Assembly (NCBI GenBank): GCA_016191425.1
Contig: JACPOR010000008.1
Location: 1 to 64,000, forward strand
Origin: Chloroflexota bacterium
GTDB taxonomy: Bacteria > Chloroflexota > Limnocylindria > Limnocylindrales > CSP1-4
Direction of reading: 5' to 3'
Length of the DNA: 64,000 bases
Of the stretch, positions 18,597 to 27,673 are shown piece after piece. Positions within the stretch are counted from its first letter, which is position 1. Every line of letters starts with the position of its first letter. The notes beneath the pieces are model-generated. The model did not search any database. It worked only from the letters and a program-made list of their open reading frames with translations, and was not told the DNA's origin. A program made the position numbers and the translations under genes.

Positions 18597-20669
18597 ATGC
18601 CCGCACTCACCCGCCGGATCGGCCTTGGCCTGGCTGCTCGCGGCGACCCGGACGATGTCGTCGACTGGTCACGGCGCGCGCGAGACGTCGGCCTCGATTC
18701 GGTCTGGATCCACGATTCCTACTTCGAACGTGATGCCGTCACGTTCGCGACGCTGGTCGCGCACGGCGTCGCGCGCGACCGCGACGGCGGGTCGTTCCGC
18801 GTTGCCCTGGGCGCTGTCAACCCGAATACGCGCCATCCGGTGGTCCTGGCGATGACCGGCTCGGCTCTCGACGAAATCCTGCCTGGTCGAATCGTCATGG
18901 GCATCGGGACGGGGCTGCCGATCAGGCTCAAGCAGATGGGCATCCCGTACGAGCCGGTCGCGGCCATCGAGAGGGTATCGACGGCGATGGACCAGGTCCG
19001 TGCCCTGTGGGCCGGCGAGCGGCTTCCATCCGCCACGCCGGGCCTGCCGCCGATCCAGCCGATGTTCCCGCCCACCCACCGGATCCCCCTCGTGATCGCC
19101 GCCTATCGCCGGGAGTTCGTGGCCCTTGCCGGCCAGAAGGCCGATGGCTACCTCGCCCGACCCGCCGAATCGATTCCCTCACTCCGTGGGATCCTCGAGC
19201 GGCTGCGGTCGTCCGCGATCGAAGCGGGCCGCGATCCCGACGCCATCGAAACGGCCGGCTACCTGCTATCACTCGTGGACAAGACCCGGCGAGAGGCGCT
19301 CAACCGCGCCAAGCGTGAGCCATTCGTCATCTACATGATGTCGATCCTCTCGGACATCTCGCTCGGCCGGGCCGGCTTTGATCGCGAGCTGCGCGATGCC
19401 ATCGCCACCGCCTGGCGGGCCGAGGACTTCACGTCGGCCGGCAACCTCATTCCGGACGGTCTCCTCGATGCCTTCATGTTGTGCGGGACACGCGAAGATG
19501 TGGCCGAGAAGGCGCTGGCGTTCCGGACCGAGACGGGCCTTCAGCTCCCCCTGCTCCAGCCGGTTCTCCAGGAGGACCGGCAGATCGACGAGCTGCTCGC
19601 CGCGGCCACGATCTTCGCGGGACTGCCGGTCGGTACAGCTCCTTCATCGGCGACGCGCCCATGGGCGGTCGGCAGCGCACCCTCAACCGCCGCGGTGCTC
19701 ATCGATCCGGGGCCTGTCCGTGGCGCGCTCGACGACGATCGCCGGCTCGGACCCGTGGAGGCACTCCGGCGGCGCGCCGGGGCGACATGGGAGATCGTGC
19801 GGCCATTCGCCTACACCGCCTCTGTGATCCCGGTTGCCGTGGGATCGGCGCTCGCGTACGTGGACGGCCGCTTCGAGCTCCTGCCGTTCCTTGCCGCCCT
19901 GGTCGGGGCGGTCCTTCTGCATTCGGGCACCAACATCGTCAATGAAATCTACGACGTCCGGCAGGGCATCGACACGATCGTCTCGCCCCGGGCAAGCCAT
20001 GCGATCGTCAAGGGTCGGATGACCGAACGGACCGCGTTCATCGTCGCGTTCGGGGCCTTCGGCCTGGCCGTGGCGGTCGGGGTCTACCTCCTGTGGCTGC
20101 GCGGCCCGGCGATCGCCGCGCTCGGGCTCGCTGGCCTCATCGGTGGCTGGGGCTACACCGCCCCGCCCCTCCAGTACAAGTACCGGGCGCTCGGCGTACC
20201 GCTCGTCTTCGTGCTCATGGGGCCGCTCATGGTTGTCGGCAGCTACTTTGCGGTCACGGGATCGTGGAGCCTCGTCGCGGGCATCCTCTCCATTCCGGTC
20301 GGCCTCCTCGTGGCGGCGATCCTGCACGGGAATGAATGGCGCGACATCAGCGAGGACACCCGGGCCGGCATCGTGACGCTGTCCTCGCGGGTGGGCAAGG
20401 AGTGGGCACACTACGGTTACGTGGCGCTCGTCCTCGGTGCCTACATGACCCTGGGGCTCACCGTCGCGGCCGGACTCCTGCCACCAGCCACGTTGGTGGC
20501 GATCCTGTCGCTGCCGTTCCTCGCCCAGGTGGTTCGCTCCGCGGAACTCGGCGCGACCGGCCAGACGAGGGCGATCGCGATGATCGACCTCCAGACCGCG
20601 CGCCTCCACCTGGCTTTCGGGGGTCTTCTTGTCCTGGGGGTCCTCCTGTCCGGTCTCCTCCGTGGCTAG
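18597..20669 (+). CDS. fusion: LLM-class (F420-dependent) oxidoreductase + MenA/UbiA-type prenyltransferase
   Basis: N-term RIGLGLAARGDPDDVVDWSRRARDVGLDSVWIHD; C-term WEIVRPFAYTASVIPVAVGSALAY...NIVNEIYDVRQGIDT; uninterrupted 690-aa ORF. Confidence 0.88.
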   Translation: MPALTRRIGLGLAARGDPDDVVDWSRRARDVGLDSVWIHDSYFERDAVTFATLVAHGVARDRDGGSFRVALGAVNPNTRHPVVLAMTGSALDEILPGRIVMGIGTGLPIRLKQMGIPYEPVAAIERVSTAMDQVRALWAGERLPSATPGLPPIQPMFPPTHRIPLVIAAYRREFVALAGQKADGYLARPAESIPSLRGILERLRSSAIEAGRDPDAIETAGYLLSLVDKTRREALNRAKREPFVIYMMSILSDISLGRAGFDRELRDAIATAWRAEDFTSAGNLIPDGLLDAFMLCGTREDVAEKALAFRTETGLQLPLLQPVLQEDRQIDELLAAATIFAGLPVGTAPSSATRPWAVGSAPSTAAVLIDPGPVRGALDDDRRLGPVEALRRRAGATWEIVRPFAYTASVIPVAVGSALAYVDGRFELLPFLAALVGAVLLHSGTNIVNEIYDVRQGIDTIVSPRASHAIVKGRMTERTAFIVAFGAFGLAVAVGVYLLWLRGPAIAALGLAGLIGGWGYTAPPLQYKYRALGVPLVFVLMGPLMVVGSYFAVTGSWSLVAGILSIPVGLLVAAILHGNEWRDISEDTRAGIVTLSSRVGKEWAHYGYVALVLGAYMTLGLTVAAGLLPPATLVAILSLPFLAQVVRSAELGATGQTRAIAMIDLQTARLHLAFGGLLVLGVLLSGLLRG

Positions 20670-21324
20670 GACCTCGACCGCCGACGACCGCCCCGGTTCC
20701 CTCGCACTCGTCATCGGGCTGGCGGCAGCGGCCACCGCCTTCACGGCCACGTTTCGTGGCCCCCGCGCGCGGTTCTGGGATCGCATGACGCTGACCGGCC
20801 TGTCGCTGGGGTCGCTTGCGCTCCTGACGTCGGCACGGGCTCGTGGCGCTCGCGTGCGGCTCTGGCACATTCCTCTCGGGCTCCTCTCGGCCGGGATCCT
20901 GTACGTCACATTCGAGATCGGGGATCGGTTCGCGCGCCGCTACGTGCCACAGGGCGACGCCCAGATCCGCGACATCTACAGCCTTCGGGCCCTGCGACCA
21001 CGCAGAGAAATCGCGACGAGGCTGGCCACGGTCATCGGGCCGGCCGAGGAGCTCTTCTGGCGTGGCCTCGTCCAGGCAGCGCTCATGCGCCGATTCGGCC
21101 GCTGGCGCGGGGCGGCCCTCGCGGCCGGCGCCTACGGCGGTGTCCACGTCACGTCCGGCAACTTCACGCTCATCGGCGCGGCTGGGGTCGCCGGCGCGCA
21201 CTGGTGCGCCCTCTATGCGGCGGGCGTTCCCCTCGGTACCCTGATCGTCAGCCACGTTGCCTGGGACGTCTGGATCTTTCTGGTCCAGCCGACCGGCGAG
21301 ATCGAGGTCCTCGCAGCGGCCTGA
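20662..21324 (+). CDS. CPBP-family (ABI-like) intramembrane metalloprotease
   Basis: VIGPAEELFWRGLVQAALMRRFGRWRGAALAAGAYGGVHVTSGNF; GTG 20662 overlaps previous stop. Confidence 0.82.
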   Translation: MARTSTADDRPGSLALVIGLAAAATAFTATFRGPRARFWDRMTLTGLSLGSLALLTSARARGARVRLWHIPLGLLSAGILYVTFEIGDRFARRYVPQGDAQIRDIYSLRALRPRREIATRLATVIGPAEELFWRGLVQAALMRRFGRWRGAALAAGAYGGVHVTSGNFTLIGAAGVAGAHWCALYAAGVPLGTLIVSHVAWDVWIFLVQPTGEIEVLAAA

Positions 21325-21373
21325 TCCACGCCACACTGCAACCGATCCCGCCCGGGCGGTGTTCCGGAGAGTG

Positions 21374-21979
21374 ATGGACGCTGACCTCGCCCTCGCCGCA
21401 GGCCTTGCCACCGATCTCGATCTGGCGTTCCCGACACTCGTCGACGCGCATGCGAGACGGCTGTTCACGATCGCGAACCGGTATCTCGGTGTGCCCAGTG
21501 ATGCGGAGGAGGTCACGCAGGATGCCCTCGTCCGGGCCTACGACGCTCTTTCGAGCTACGACCGCGATCGAATCCGGGCGCTGCGCCTCCGACCATGGCT
21601 CGCCACCATCACGCTCAATCTTGCCCGGAACCGTCGACGGCGGATCGCCGACAGGCGACCTGCGACCAGCATCGAACCACTCGTGAAAGCGGGCTGGCAA
21701 CCGATGGTGACCTCGAACGCCCTCCCGTCCGCGATCGCCGAGCGTCGGGAGGAAGAACGCGACCTTGCCATCGCACTGCTGAGCCTGGCACCCAGGATCC
21801 GCGAGGCCGTGGTGCTTCGCCACGTCGATGGGATGTCCGTCACGGAGACGGCCGTGGCGCTCGGGCGACCCGAAGGCACCGTCAAGGCGCAGGTCGCCCG
21901 AGGCCTCGCGATCCTTCGTCGACAGCTGACCAGCGGACCCCATGACCAGCCGCGCTCTGAGAAGGAGAAGACCGCATGA
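21374..21979 (+). CDS. ECF-like RNA polymerase sigma-70 factor
   Basis: FTIANRYLGVPSDAEEVTQDALVRAYDALSSYD; region 4 LAPRIREAVVLRHVDGMSVTETAVALGRPEGTVKAQVARGLAILR. Confidence 0.93.
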   Translation: MDADLALAAGLATDLDLAFPTLVDAHARRLFTIANRYLGVPSDAEEVTQDALVRAYDALSSYDRDRIRALRLRPWLATITLNLARNRRRRIADRRPATSIEPLVKAGWQPMVTSNALPSAIAERREEERDLAIALLSLAPRIREAVVLRHVDGMSVTETAVALGRPEGTVKAQVARGLAILRRQLTSGPHDQPRSEKEKTA

Positions 21980-22824
21980 GCGACACCGGACCCATTCGCC
22001 GGCACGATATCGCAGCAACCGAAGCCCCTCCACGGGACGACGAGATCATTGCCGGGCTGGCGGCGCTGGGCTCTCCCGCTCCCCACGACGTGGCCCTCGG
22101 CGCCCTCGTCCGGGTTGGCCTGGCCGATGCATGGGCGGAGCTGCCATCGCCGCTCGGCGCCATCGGGATTGCCTGGAACGGGCGCGGCATCTCATGGCTC
22201 GATCGGGCCGACGACGCTGCCAGGTTCCAGGACCGATTTGCCGAGCACGTGGGCCGTCCGCTCCGCCGCACCGAGCAGGTTCCGGAGCGAATGGCGATGG
22301 CAGTCGCGGCGCGCCTCGCGGGCAACCGTCGGATCCGGATCCCGCTGGACCTCCGCGGCCACACGCCCTTCGAGGTGGCGGTCTGGCTCAAGGCACTCGA
22401 GATCCCGCGTGGCGAGGTTCGACCATACGGCTGGATCGCCGCCGAGATCGGTCATCCGAAGGCGGTTCGGGCTGTCGGGACGGCCCTCTCCCACAACCCG
22501 GTGCCCCTCGTCGTCCCCTGCCATCGCGTGGTTCGGAGCGATGGGACCATCGGGCAGTACTCGCTGGGAGGCCCCGAGGCCAAGCGCACGGTCCTGGAGA
22601 CGGAAGGGCTCGATACGGTCGCCCTGGAAGCCCAGGCCCGCTCCGGGCTGCGGTACCTCGGATCGGCCACCACCGGGGTTGTGTGCCTGCCGACATGCCA
22701 CCATGCTCGTCGCATCGGGGCTCCGCACCGCAGACCATTCCGATCCCTGGCCTCGGCGGTCCAGGCCGGCTACCGGCCCTGCCGTTCCTGTCGACCCGAT
22801 TCGGGCTCGGCGATCGCGGCCTAG
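21976..22824 (+). CDS. MGMT (O6-alkylguanine methyltransferase) with C-terminal Ada Zn/methylphosphotriester-type domain
   Basis: VPLVVPCHRVVRSDGTIGQY (MGMT) then RYLGSATTGVVCLPTCHHARRIGAPHRRPFRSLASAVQAGYRPCRSCRPD (CX3C...CX2C); ATGA overlap with sigma gene. Confidence 0.88.
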   Translation: MSDTGPIRRHDIAATEAPPRDDEIIAGLAALGSPAPHDVALGALVRVGLADAWAELPSPLGAIGIAWNGRGISWLDRADDAARFQDRFAEHVGRPLRRTEQVPERMAMAVAARLAGNRRIRIPLDLRGHTPFEVAVWLKALEIPRGEVRPYGWIAAEIGHPKAVRAVGTALSHNPVPLVVPCHRVVRSDGTIGQYSLGGPEAKRTVLETEGLDTVALEAQARSGLRYLGSATTGVVCLPTCHHARRIGAPHRRPFRSLASAVQAGYRPCRSCRPDSGSAIAA

Positions 22825-22979
22825 GAATTCGGGCCGGGCCGAGGCCGGCCCAGGTCAAGGGCCGGCCCACGAGGCCCGGCCCGGCCCCGACCCGGGGGAA
22901 GAGACCCACGACTCCCGGAATCTGAGGGTGGCGCACCCGCCCATGTCCCGCTACACTCCGAACCTTGGACCAGTCAACT

Positions 22980-23720
22980 ATGCCAAAGCGAACGAGCGGC
23001 GTCGCCCTGTGGGCGGCCATGGCCACCCTCTACGTGGTCTGGGGCTCCACGTACCTCGGGATTGCGATCGCCATCGAGAGCATTCCCCCATTCCTCATGC
23101 TCGCCATCCGATTCGCCATCGCCGGTTCACTCCTGGTCGCCGTGGAGATCGTCCGGGGTGACCTCCTCCGGGTCCGGCCATCGCGTCGCCAGATCCGCGA
23201 CGCCGCCATCGTGGGAGCCCTCCTGCTCGGTATCGGCAACGGCTTCGTGGCGTTCGGCGAGCTGACGGTCGCGTCCGGGATCGCGGCGATGCTCATCGCG
23301 CTCATGCCGGTCTGGCTCGCGGTGCTCGGCTGGATCTACTTCCGCGATCGCCTTCCGATCGTCGTGGTGGCTGGAATCGCCCTTGGGATGGCGGGGGTCA
23401 CGCTCCTCGTCTGGCCACAGGGAGGCGTGGCCTTCGAGGTCGTGGGAATCGTTGCCCTGCTCGTCAGCCCGTTCGGTTGGGCCCATGGCTCGCTCTTCTC
23501 CGCGAGGAAGGCCGACCTCCCTGGCCGGCCCCTGACATCGACCGCCGTCCAGATGCTGGCGGGCTCCGTCGTCCTGCTCATCGAAGGTGTTCTCACCGGT
23601 GAGCTCGGGGCGCTCGGCGCGAGGTCGATCGCCGACCCGGAGGAAGCCATTTCGATGCGACCGGCCGTCGCCGACCTGGTCAGCCTCGAGCCCGACCCTC
23701 AGCGAATACGGCCCCAATGA
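22980..23720 (+). pseudogene. EamA/DMT permease, 3'-truncated
   Basis: WAAMATLYVVWGSTYLGIAIAIESIPPFLMLAIRFAIAGSLL...; the second EamA repeat is missing, tail ends ADPEEAISMRPAVADLVSLEPDPQRIRPQ*. Confidence 0.65.
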
Positions 23721-23811
23721 TCCGTCGGCGAGGGACGCGAGGTACGAACCTCGGGCGTGCTGAACCGCCCGGCCGCGGTCTCCAGTCCGGTTGGCTGGAG
23801 CGGGAAGTTGG

Positions 23812-25092
23812 TCAGGCCCGACCCGCGCCGGCGGCGACGGACGCGGGGAGGCGGTCGACACCCTGTGCGGGAAGGGGCTCGCACCGAATCGGCCGATCCT
23901 CGCGATAGCCGAGGGCGTAGTCGGCCTGGATCAAGGTGTGCAGCTGGCTGGTCCCCTCGTAGATGACCGCGGCCTTGGCGTTCCTGAGGTAGCGCTCCAC
24001 GGGGAACTCGTTGCTGTACCCGTTCGCGCCGTGGATCTGGATGGCGTCGAGGGCGCTCGCGACCGCGTGGTCCGTTGCGTGCCACTTCGCAAGGGACGTC
24101 TCACGCGTATTGCGGACCCCGTGGTTCTTCAGGAACGCCGCGCGCCAGACGAGAAGCCGCCCGGCCTCGATGCCGGCGACCATCTTGGCCAGCATCTGCT
24201 TGACGAGCTGGTGCCGCCCGATCTCCACGCCGAACGTCTCGCGCTCGTGGGCGTACTTGAGGGACGCATCGAGGCAGGCCTGGGCCAGGCCCACGTTTCC
24301 GGCCGCGACGGTGAAGCGCCCCTGGTCGATGGCGCTCATCGCGATGAGGAAACCCTCGCCTTCCTCACCGATCCGATGCTCGGCCGGGACGCGGACCTCG
24401 TCGAGGTTGATCAGCCCGGTATTGCCGGCCCGGATCCCGAGCTTGCCGTGCAGGGTCCCGGTCGTGAGCCCGGTCATGCCGCGCTCGAGGAGGAACGCGG
24501 TGACGCCCTTGTGCTTCTTCGACCGATCGACCGACGCGAAGACGAGGAAATGATCGGCGATGTCGGCGAGGCTGATCCAGATCTTCTGGCCGTTGAGGAC
24601 GTAGGAATCGCCGTCCCGACGCGCGGTCGTGGCGAGGTTCGCCGCATCCGTCCCGACGCCGGGTTCGGTCAATCCGAAGGTCGCCAGCTTCTCGCCGCGG
24701 GCCTGAGGCACGAGCCAGCGCTGGCGCTGCTCGTCCGTGGCCCATTGCATCAGGGTCAACGAGTTGAGCCCGACGTGGACGCTCTGGACGACCCGGAACG
24801 CCGTGTCGGCCCGCTCCAGCTCCTCGCAGATGATCGCGAAGCTCAGGTAGTCCATGCCCGAACCGCCCCACGCCTCCCATATGGGGGCGCCGAGCAGTCC
24901 GAGTTCGCCCATCCTGCTGAAGACCTCGCGATGGACCTCGCCGCTCTCATCCCAGGCACGGATGTAGGGCAGGATCTCGTTCTCGGCGAAGTCGCGAACG
25001 GTCTGCTGGACGAGCCTGTTCTCGTCGGTCAGGCGGAGGTCGATGGACACGGGTACCTCGATCGAGTGGAATGCCGGGTGCCTGCGCATCAT
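23812..25092 (-). CDS. acyl-CoA dehydrogenase
   Basis: ATFGLTEPGVGTDAANLATTARRDGDSYVLNGQKIWIS; DAIQIHGANGYSNEFPVERYLRNAKAAVIYEGTSQLH. Confidence 0.95.
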   Translation of the reverse strand: MMRRHPAFHSIEVPVSIDLRLTDENRLVQQTVRDFAENEILPYIRAWDESGEVHREVFSRMGELGLLGAPIWEAWGGSGMDYLSFAIICEELERADTAFRVVQSVHVGLNSLTLMQWATDEQRQRWLVPQARGEKLATFGLTEPGVGTDAANLATTARRDGDSYVLNGQKIWISLADIADHFLVFASVDRSKKHKGVTAFLLERGMTGLTTGTLHGKLGIRAGNTGLINLDEVRVPAEHRIGEEGEGFLIAMSAIDQGRFTVAAGNVGLAQACLDASLKYAHERETFGVEIGRHQLVKQMLAKMVAGIEAGRLLVWRAAFLKNHGVRNTRETSLAKWHATDHAVASALDAIQIHGANGYSNEFPVERYLRNAKAAVIYEGTSQLHTLIQADYALGYREDRPIRCEPLPAQGVDRLPASVAAGAGRA

Positions 25093-25134
25093 GCCACCGC
25101 GTGGCCCGGGGATGCCTGCCTATACTCGTCCGAC

Positions 25135-26433
25135 ATGGCCGACCAGACGTCCGACCTCGATCTCGCCGTCCTTGCCGGCGGGCACCTGACCCCGGTCCTC
25201 GGGCGCTATTTCGAGCGCTCCTGGAGCCACGGCGTCGGTCACCGGCTGTACGACACGAGCGGCAAGGCTTACCTCGACTTCGCCAACGGCATCGCCGTGA
25301 CGGCACTCGGCCATGCCCATCCGGCCGTGACGGCCGCCATCCACGCCCAGGTGGACCGCCTGATCGGCCCGACCGGCGCCATCGGCTACTCGGAGCCCGT
25401 CGTCCGCCTCGTCGACCGGCTTGCCGCGACGCTGCCCGACCCGATCGATTCGATCTTCCTGCTGAACTCGGGCTCGGAGGCCATCGACGGCGCCATGAAG
25501 CTCGCCCGTCGCGTCAGCGGTCGGCCGGTGATCATCGGTTTCGCTGGCGCGTTTCACGGGCGGACGTACGGGGCCACGTCGATCACGAGCTCGTCGCCGA
25601 ACTACCGGCGCGGCTATGAACCCCTGCTGCCGTCCATCTATCTCGCGCCGTTCCCGTCGGTCTGGCGGGAATTCGACGGCGACGAGGACCGGGCGACGGA
25701 GGTCTCGCTGCAACGCCTCCGGACGATGTTCGCCGGTGTGGTGCCGGCGTCAACGGTCGCGGCCATCTTCATCGAGCCCATCCAGGGCGAGGGAGGCTAC
25801 CTGCCCGCCCCGACGTCATTCCTGCGCGGCTTGCGGGAACTCTGTGACGAGCACGGAATCCTGCTCGTCGCCGACGAAATCCAGACCGGCTACGGGCGTA
25901 CCGGCGCGATGTGGGCGTTCGAGCGAGCCGGAATCGTGCCGGACGTCGTCTGCATCGCCAAGGCCATCGCCAACGGGCTTCCGCTGTCGGCGATCGCGAC
26001 GTCCCGGGACCTGCAGGAGCGCTGGGGTCGTGGCGCCCACGGATCGACGTACGGCGGCAACCCGGTGGCCTGCGCGGCTGCGCTGGCGGTCCTCGAGACC
26101 ATCGAGAGCGAAGGGCTCGTGGCGAACGCCGCGGCTCGCGGAGCGGAGCTGACGGCGGGCCTCAGCCGACTCCAGGCCGAGGACGAACGCATCGGCGATG
26201 TCCGCGGACCGGGCCTGATGGTGGGCGTGGAACTCGTCTCGGACCGGGCGTCGAAGAAGGCGGATGGCGCACTGGTGGATCGACTCGTGGCAAGGGCGGC
26301 CGACCTGGGACTCCTCATCCTGGCATGCGGGGTCGAGCACCAGGTTGTTCGCTGGATCCCGCCCATTGACGCGTCGCGCGCCGAAATTGCCGAAGCCCTC
26401 GAGATCTTCGGCGAGGCGCTCCGGACGGTCTGA
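25135..26433 (+). CDS. class III aminotransferase (4-aminobutyrate/acetylornithine type)
   Basis: FANGIAVTALGHAHPAVTAAI; LLVADEIQTGYGRTGAMWAFE; CIAKAIANGLPLSA; HGSTYGGNPVACAAALAVL. Confidence 0.93.
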   Translation: MADQTSDLDLAVLAGGHLTPVLGRYFERSWSHGVGHRLYDTSGKAYLDFANGIAVTALGHAHPAVTAAIHAQVDRLIGPTGAIGYSEPVVRLVDRLAATLPDPIDSIFLLNSGSEAIDGAMKLARRVSGRPVIIGFAGAFHGRTYGATSITSSSPNYRRGYEPLLPSIYLAPFPSVWREFDGDEDRATEVSLQRLRTMFAGVVPASTVAAIFIEPIQGEGGYLPAPTSFLRGLRELCDEHGILLVADEIQTGYGRTGAMWAFERAGIVPDVVCIAKAIANGLPLSAIATSRDLQERWGRGAHGSTYGGNPVACAAALAVLETIESEGLVANAAARGAELTAGLSRLQAEDERIGDVRGPGLMVGVELVSDRASKKADGALVDRLVARAADLGLLILACGVEHQVVRWIPPIDASRAEIAEALEIFGEALRTV

Positions 26434-26439
26434 CCACCG

Positions 26440-26551
26440 CCCGGCGGCACTCGCCTGTGGGCTGCGGCCCGGCGGCACTCGCCTGTGGGCTGCGGCCCGG
26501 CGGCACTCGCCTGTGGGCTGCGGCCCGGCGGCACTCGCCTGTGGGCTGCGG
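26440..26551. repeat. 28-bp tandem repeat x4 (CCCGGCGGCACTCGCCTGTGGGCTGCGG)
   Basis: Four identical head-to-tail copies read directly; 28 is not a multiple of 3. Confidence 0.95.
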
Positions 26552-26897
26552 CCCGCAAGCCGATTATCGGTTCTGGTGCAATCAGTTCGTCTTGCCGCCG
26601 AGCCGAGTCCGTCCGGTGCGGACGAGTGCGGTCCGGCTGGTTGCAGACGTGAACGTACCGGTGGGTATGAGGTGAGGGAAGCCGTACTTCGGTCCAATCG
26701 GGGGCAGTACCCCCGGTGCGGGGTGCCCTGTGCGGTTTCGGCGTGGTCTGGAGGCATCCGGTTTCGTCATCGGCCCGAGGCCGGAGTGGTCGCGGCCCGC
26801 TGCGTGCGCATGGCGCCCGGGCGTTCGTTCCGGGGGTGCCGGTTCGGCCTGATTGGACTGGCACACGGTACGGACCGACCGTCCACTCCCCACACGC

Positions 26898-26990
26898 GTG
26901 GTAGGCGGCAATTGCGGGAATGAGACGCCTCATCGAAACGCAGACCACGCTCAACATCGCCGGGTGTACGGTCCGGACCCCGCCTACCAC
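26898..26990. repeat. 11-bp inverted repeat GTGGTAGGCGG ... CCGCCTACCAC
   Basis: Arms 26898-26908 and 26980-26990. Confidence 0.8.
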
Positions 26991-27450
26991 TCCCCAGGCG
27001 AGTGCTCCGGAACGCCGCCGCACCCGTGGGATAATCCGGACCTCGCATCGAGGTTGCGCGCTGAGCTACTGGATCGTGGCGCTGGGACTGGTGGCCTTCG
27101 GGTTCGTGACCGGGTTCAGCATCGGCGCGCCGTTCTTCCTGGTCGGGCTTGCCCTGCTCGTCCTCGGGCCGCTTCGCCGCCGACCGCGCATCTTCTGGCC
27201 CCCACTCATCGGGCTCCTCGCGTTCATCCTCGGCGTGCTCATGTTCATTCCGCTGTCCTGCACGGCGATCGACGGGGTCGGCCAGGTCTCGAGCACCGTG
27301 TGCTCGGGCATCCTCGGACCGCCCTGGTCGGGCTCGGGGCTGTACAACCCACCGCCCGAGGCGTTCGCGCTGGCTTTCCGCTCCGGGGCCGTGGCCGGGG
27401 TCGCGGCCGCAATCGTGACCCTGGCGTGGCTGACCTACCGCCGGCGATAG
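26920..27450 (+). CDS. small membrane protein, start uncertain (hydrophobic part from ~27061)
   Basis: LSYWIVALGLVAFGFVTGFSIGAPFFLVGLALLVLGPLRRRPRIFWPPLIGLLAFILGVLMFIPL; several TM segments. Confidence 0.5.
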   Translation: MRRLIETQTTLNIAGCTVRTPPTTPQASAPERRRTRGIIRTSHRGCALSYWIVALGLVAFGFVTGFSIGAPFFLVGLALLVLGPLRRRPRIFWPPLIGLLAFILGVLMFIPLSCTAIDGVGQVSSTVCSGILGPPWSGSGLYNPPPEAFALAFRSGAVAGVAAAIVTLAWLTYRRR

Positions 27451-27553
27451 GATCCGCCCGGGAGCGGGCCGTCATCGGGGCCGTTCTGACGGAAACCATG
27501 GCCGACACAGACCTGCCGACCGCTGCGTGGCGATAATCAGAAAGTGCTCAAAT

Positions 27554-27629
27554 TGGCGCCCCCGGCAGGATTCGAACCTGCGACCTTCCGCTTAGAAGGC
27601 GGCTGCTCTGTCCACTGAGCTACGGGGAC
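27554..27629 (-). tRNA. tRNA-Arg (anticodon UCU)
   Basis: Reverse complement GTCCCCGTAGCTCAGTGGACAGAGCAGCCGCCTTCTAAGCGGAAGGTCGCAGGTTCGAATCCTGCCGGGGGCGCCA; CCGC-CTTCTAA-GCGG anticodon arm, encoded CCA. Confidence 0.94.
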
Positions 27630-27673
27630 TGGCCCAACTCTACCGCAGGGTTCGCGCGCGCTACGCTAGGCCC

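Noticed and set aside
22825-22925. GGCCGGCCC-rich stretch after the Ada-like gene as a terminator or element
   Set aside because: Several weak alternative stems, no U-tract and no clear repeat unit; not strong enough to call
26440-26551. 28-bp direct repeats as a possible CRISPR array
   Set aside because: Units are head-to-tail with no spacers and no cas genes nearby
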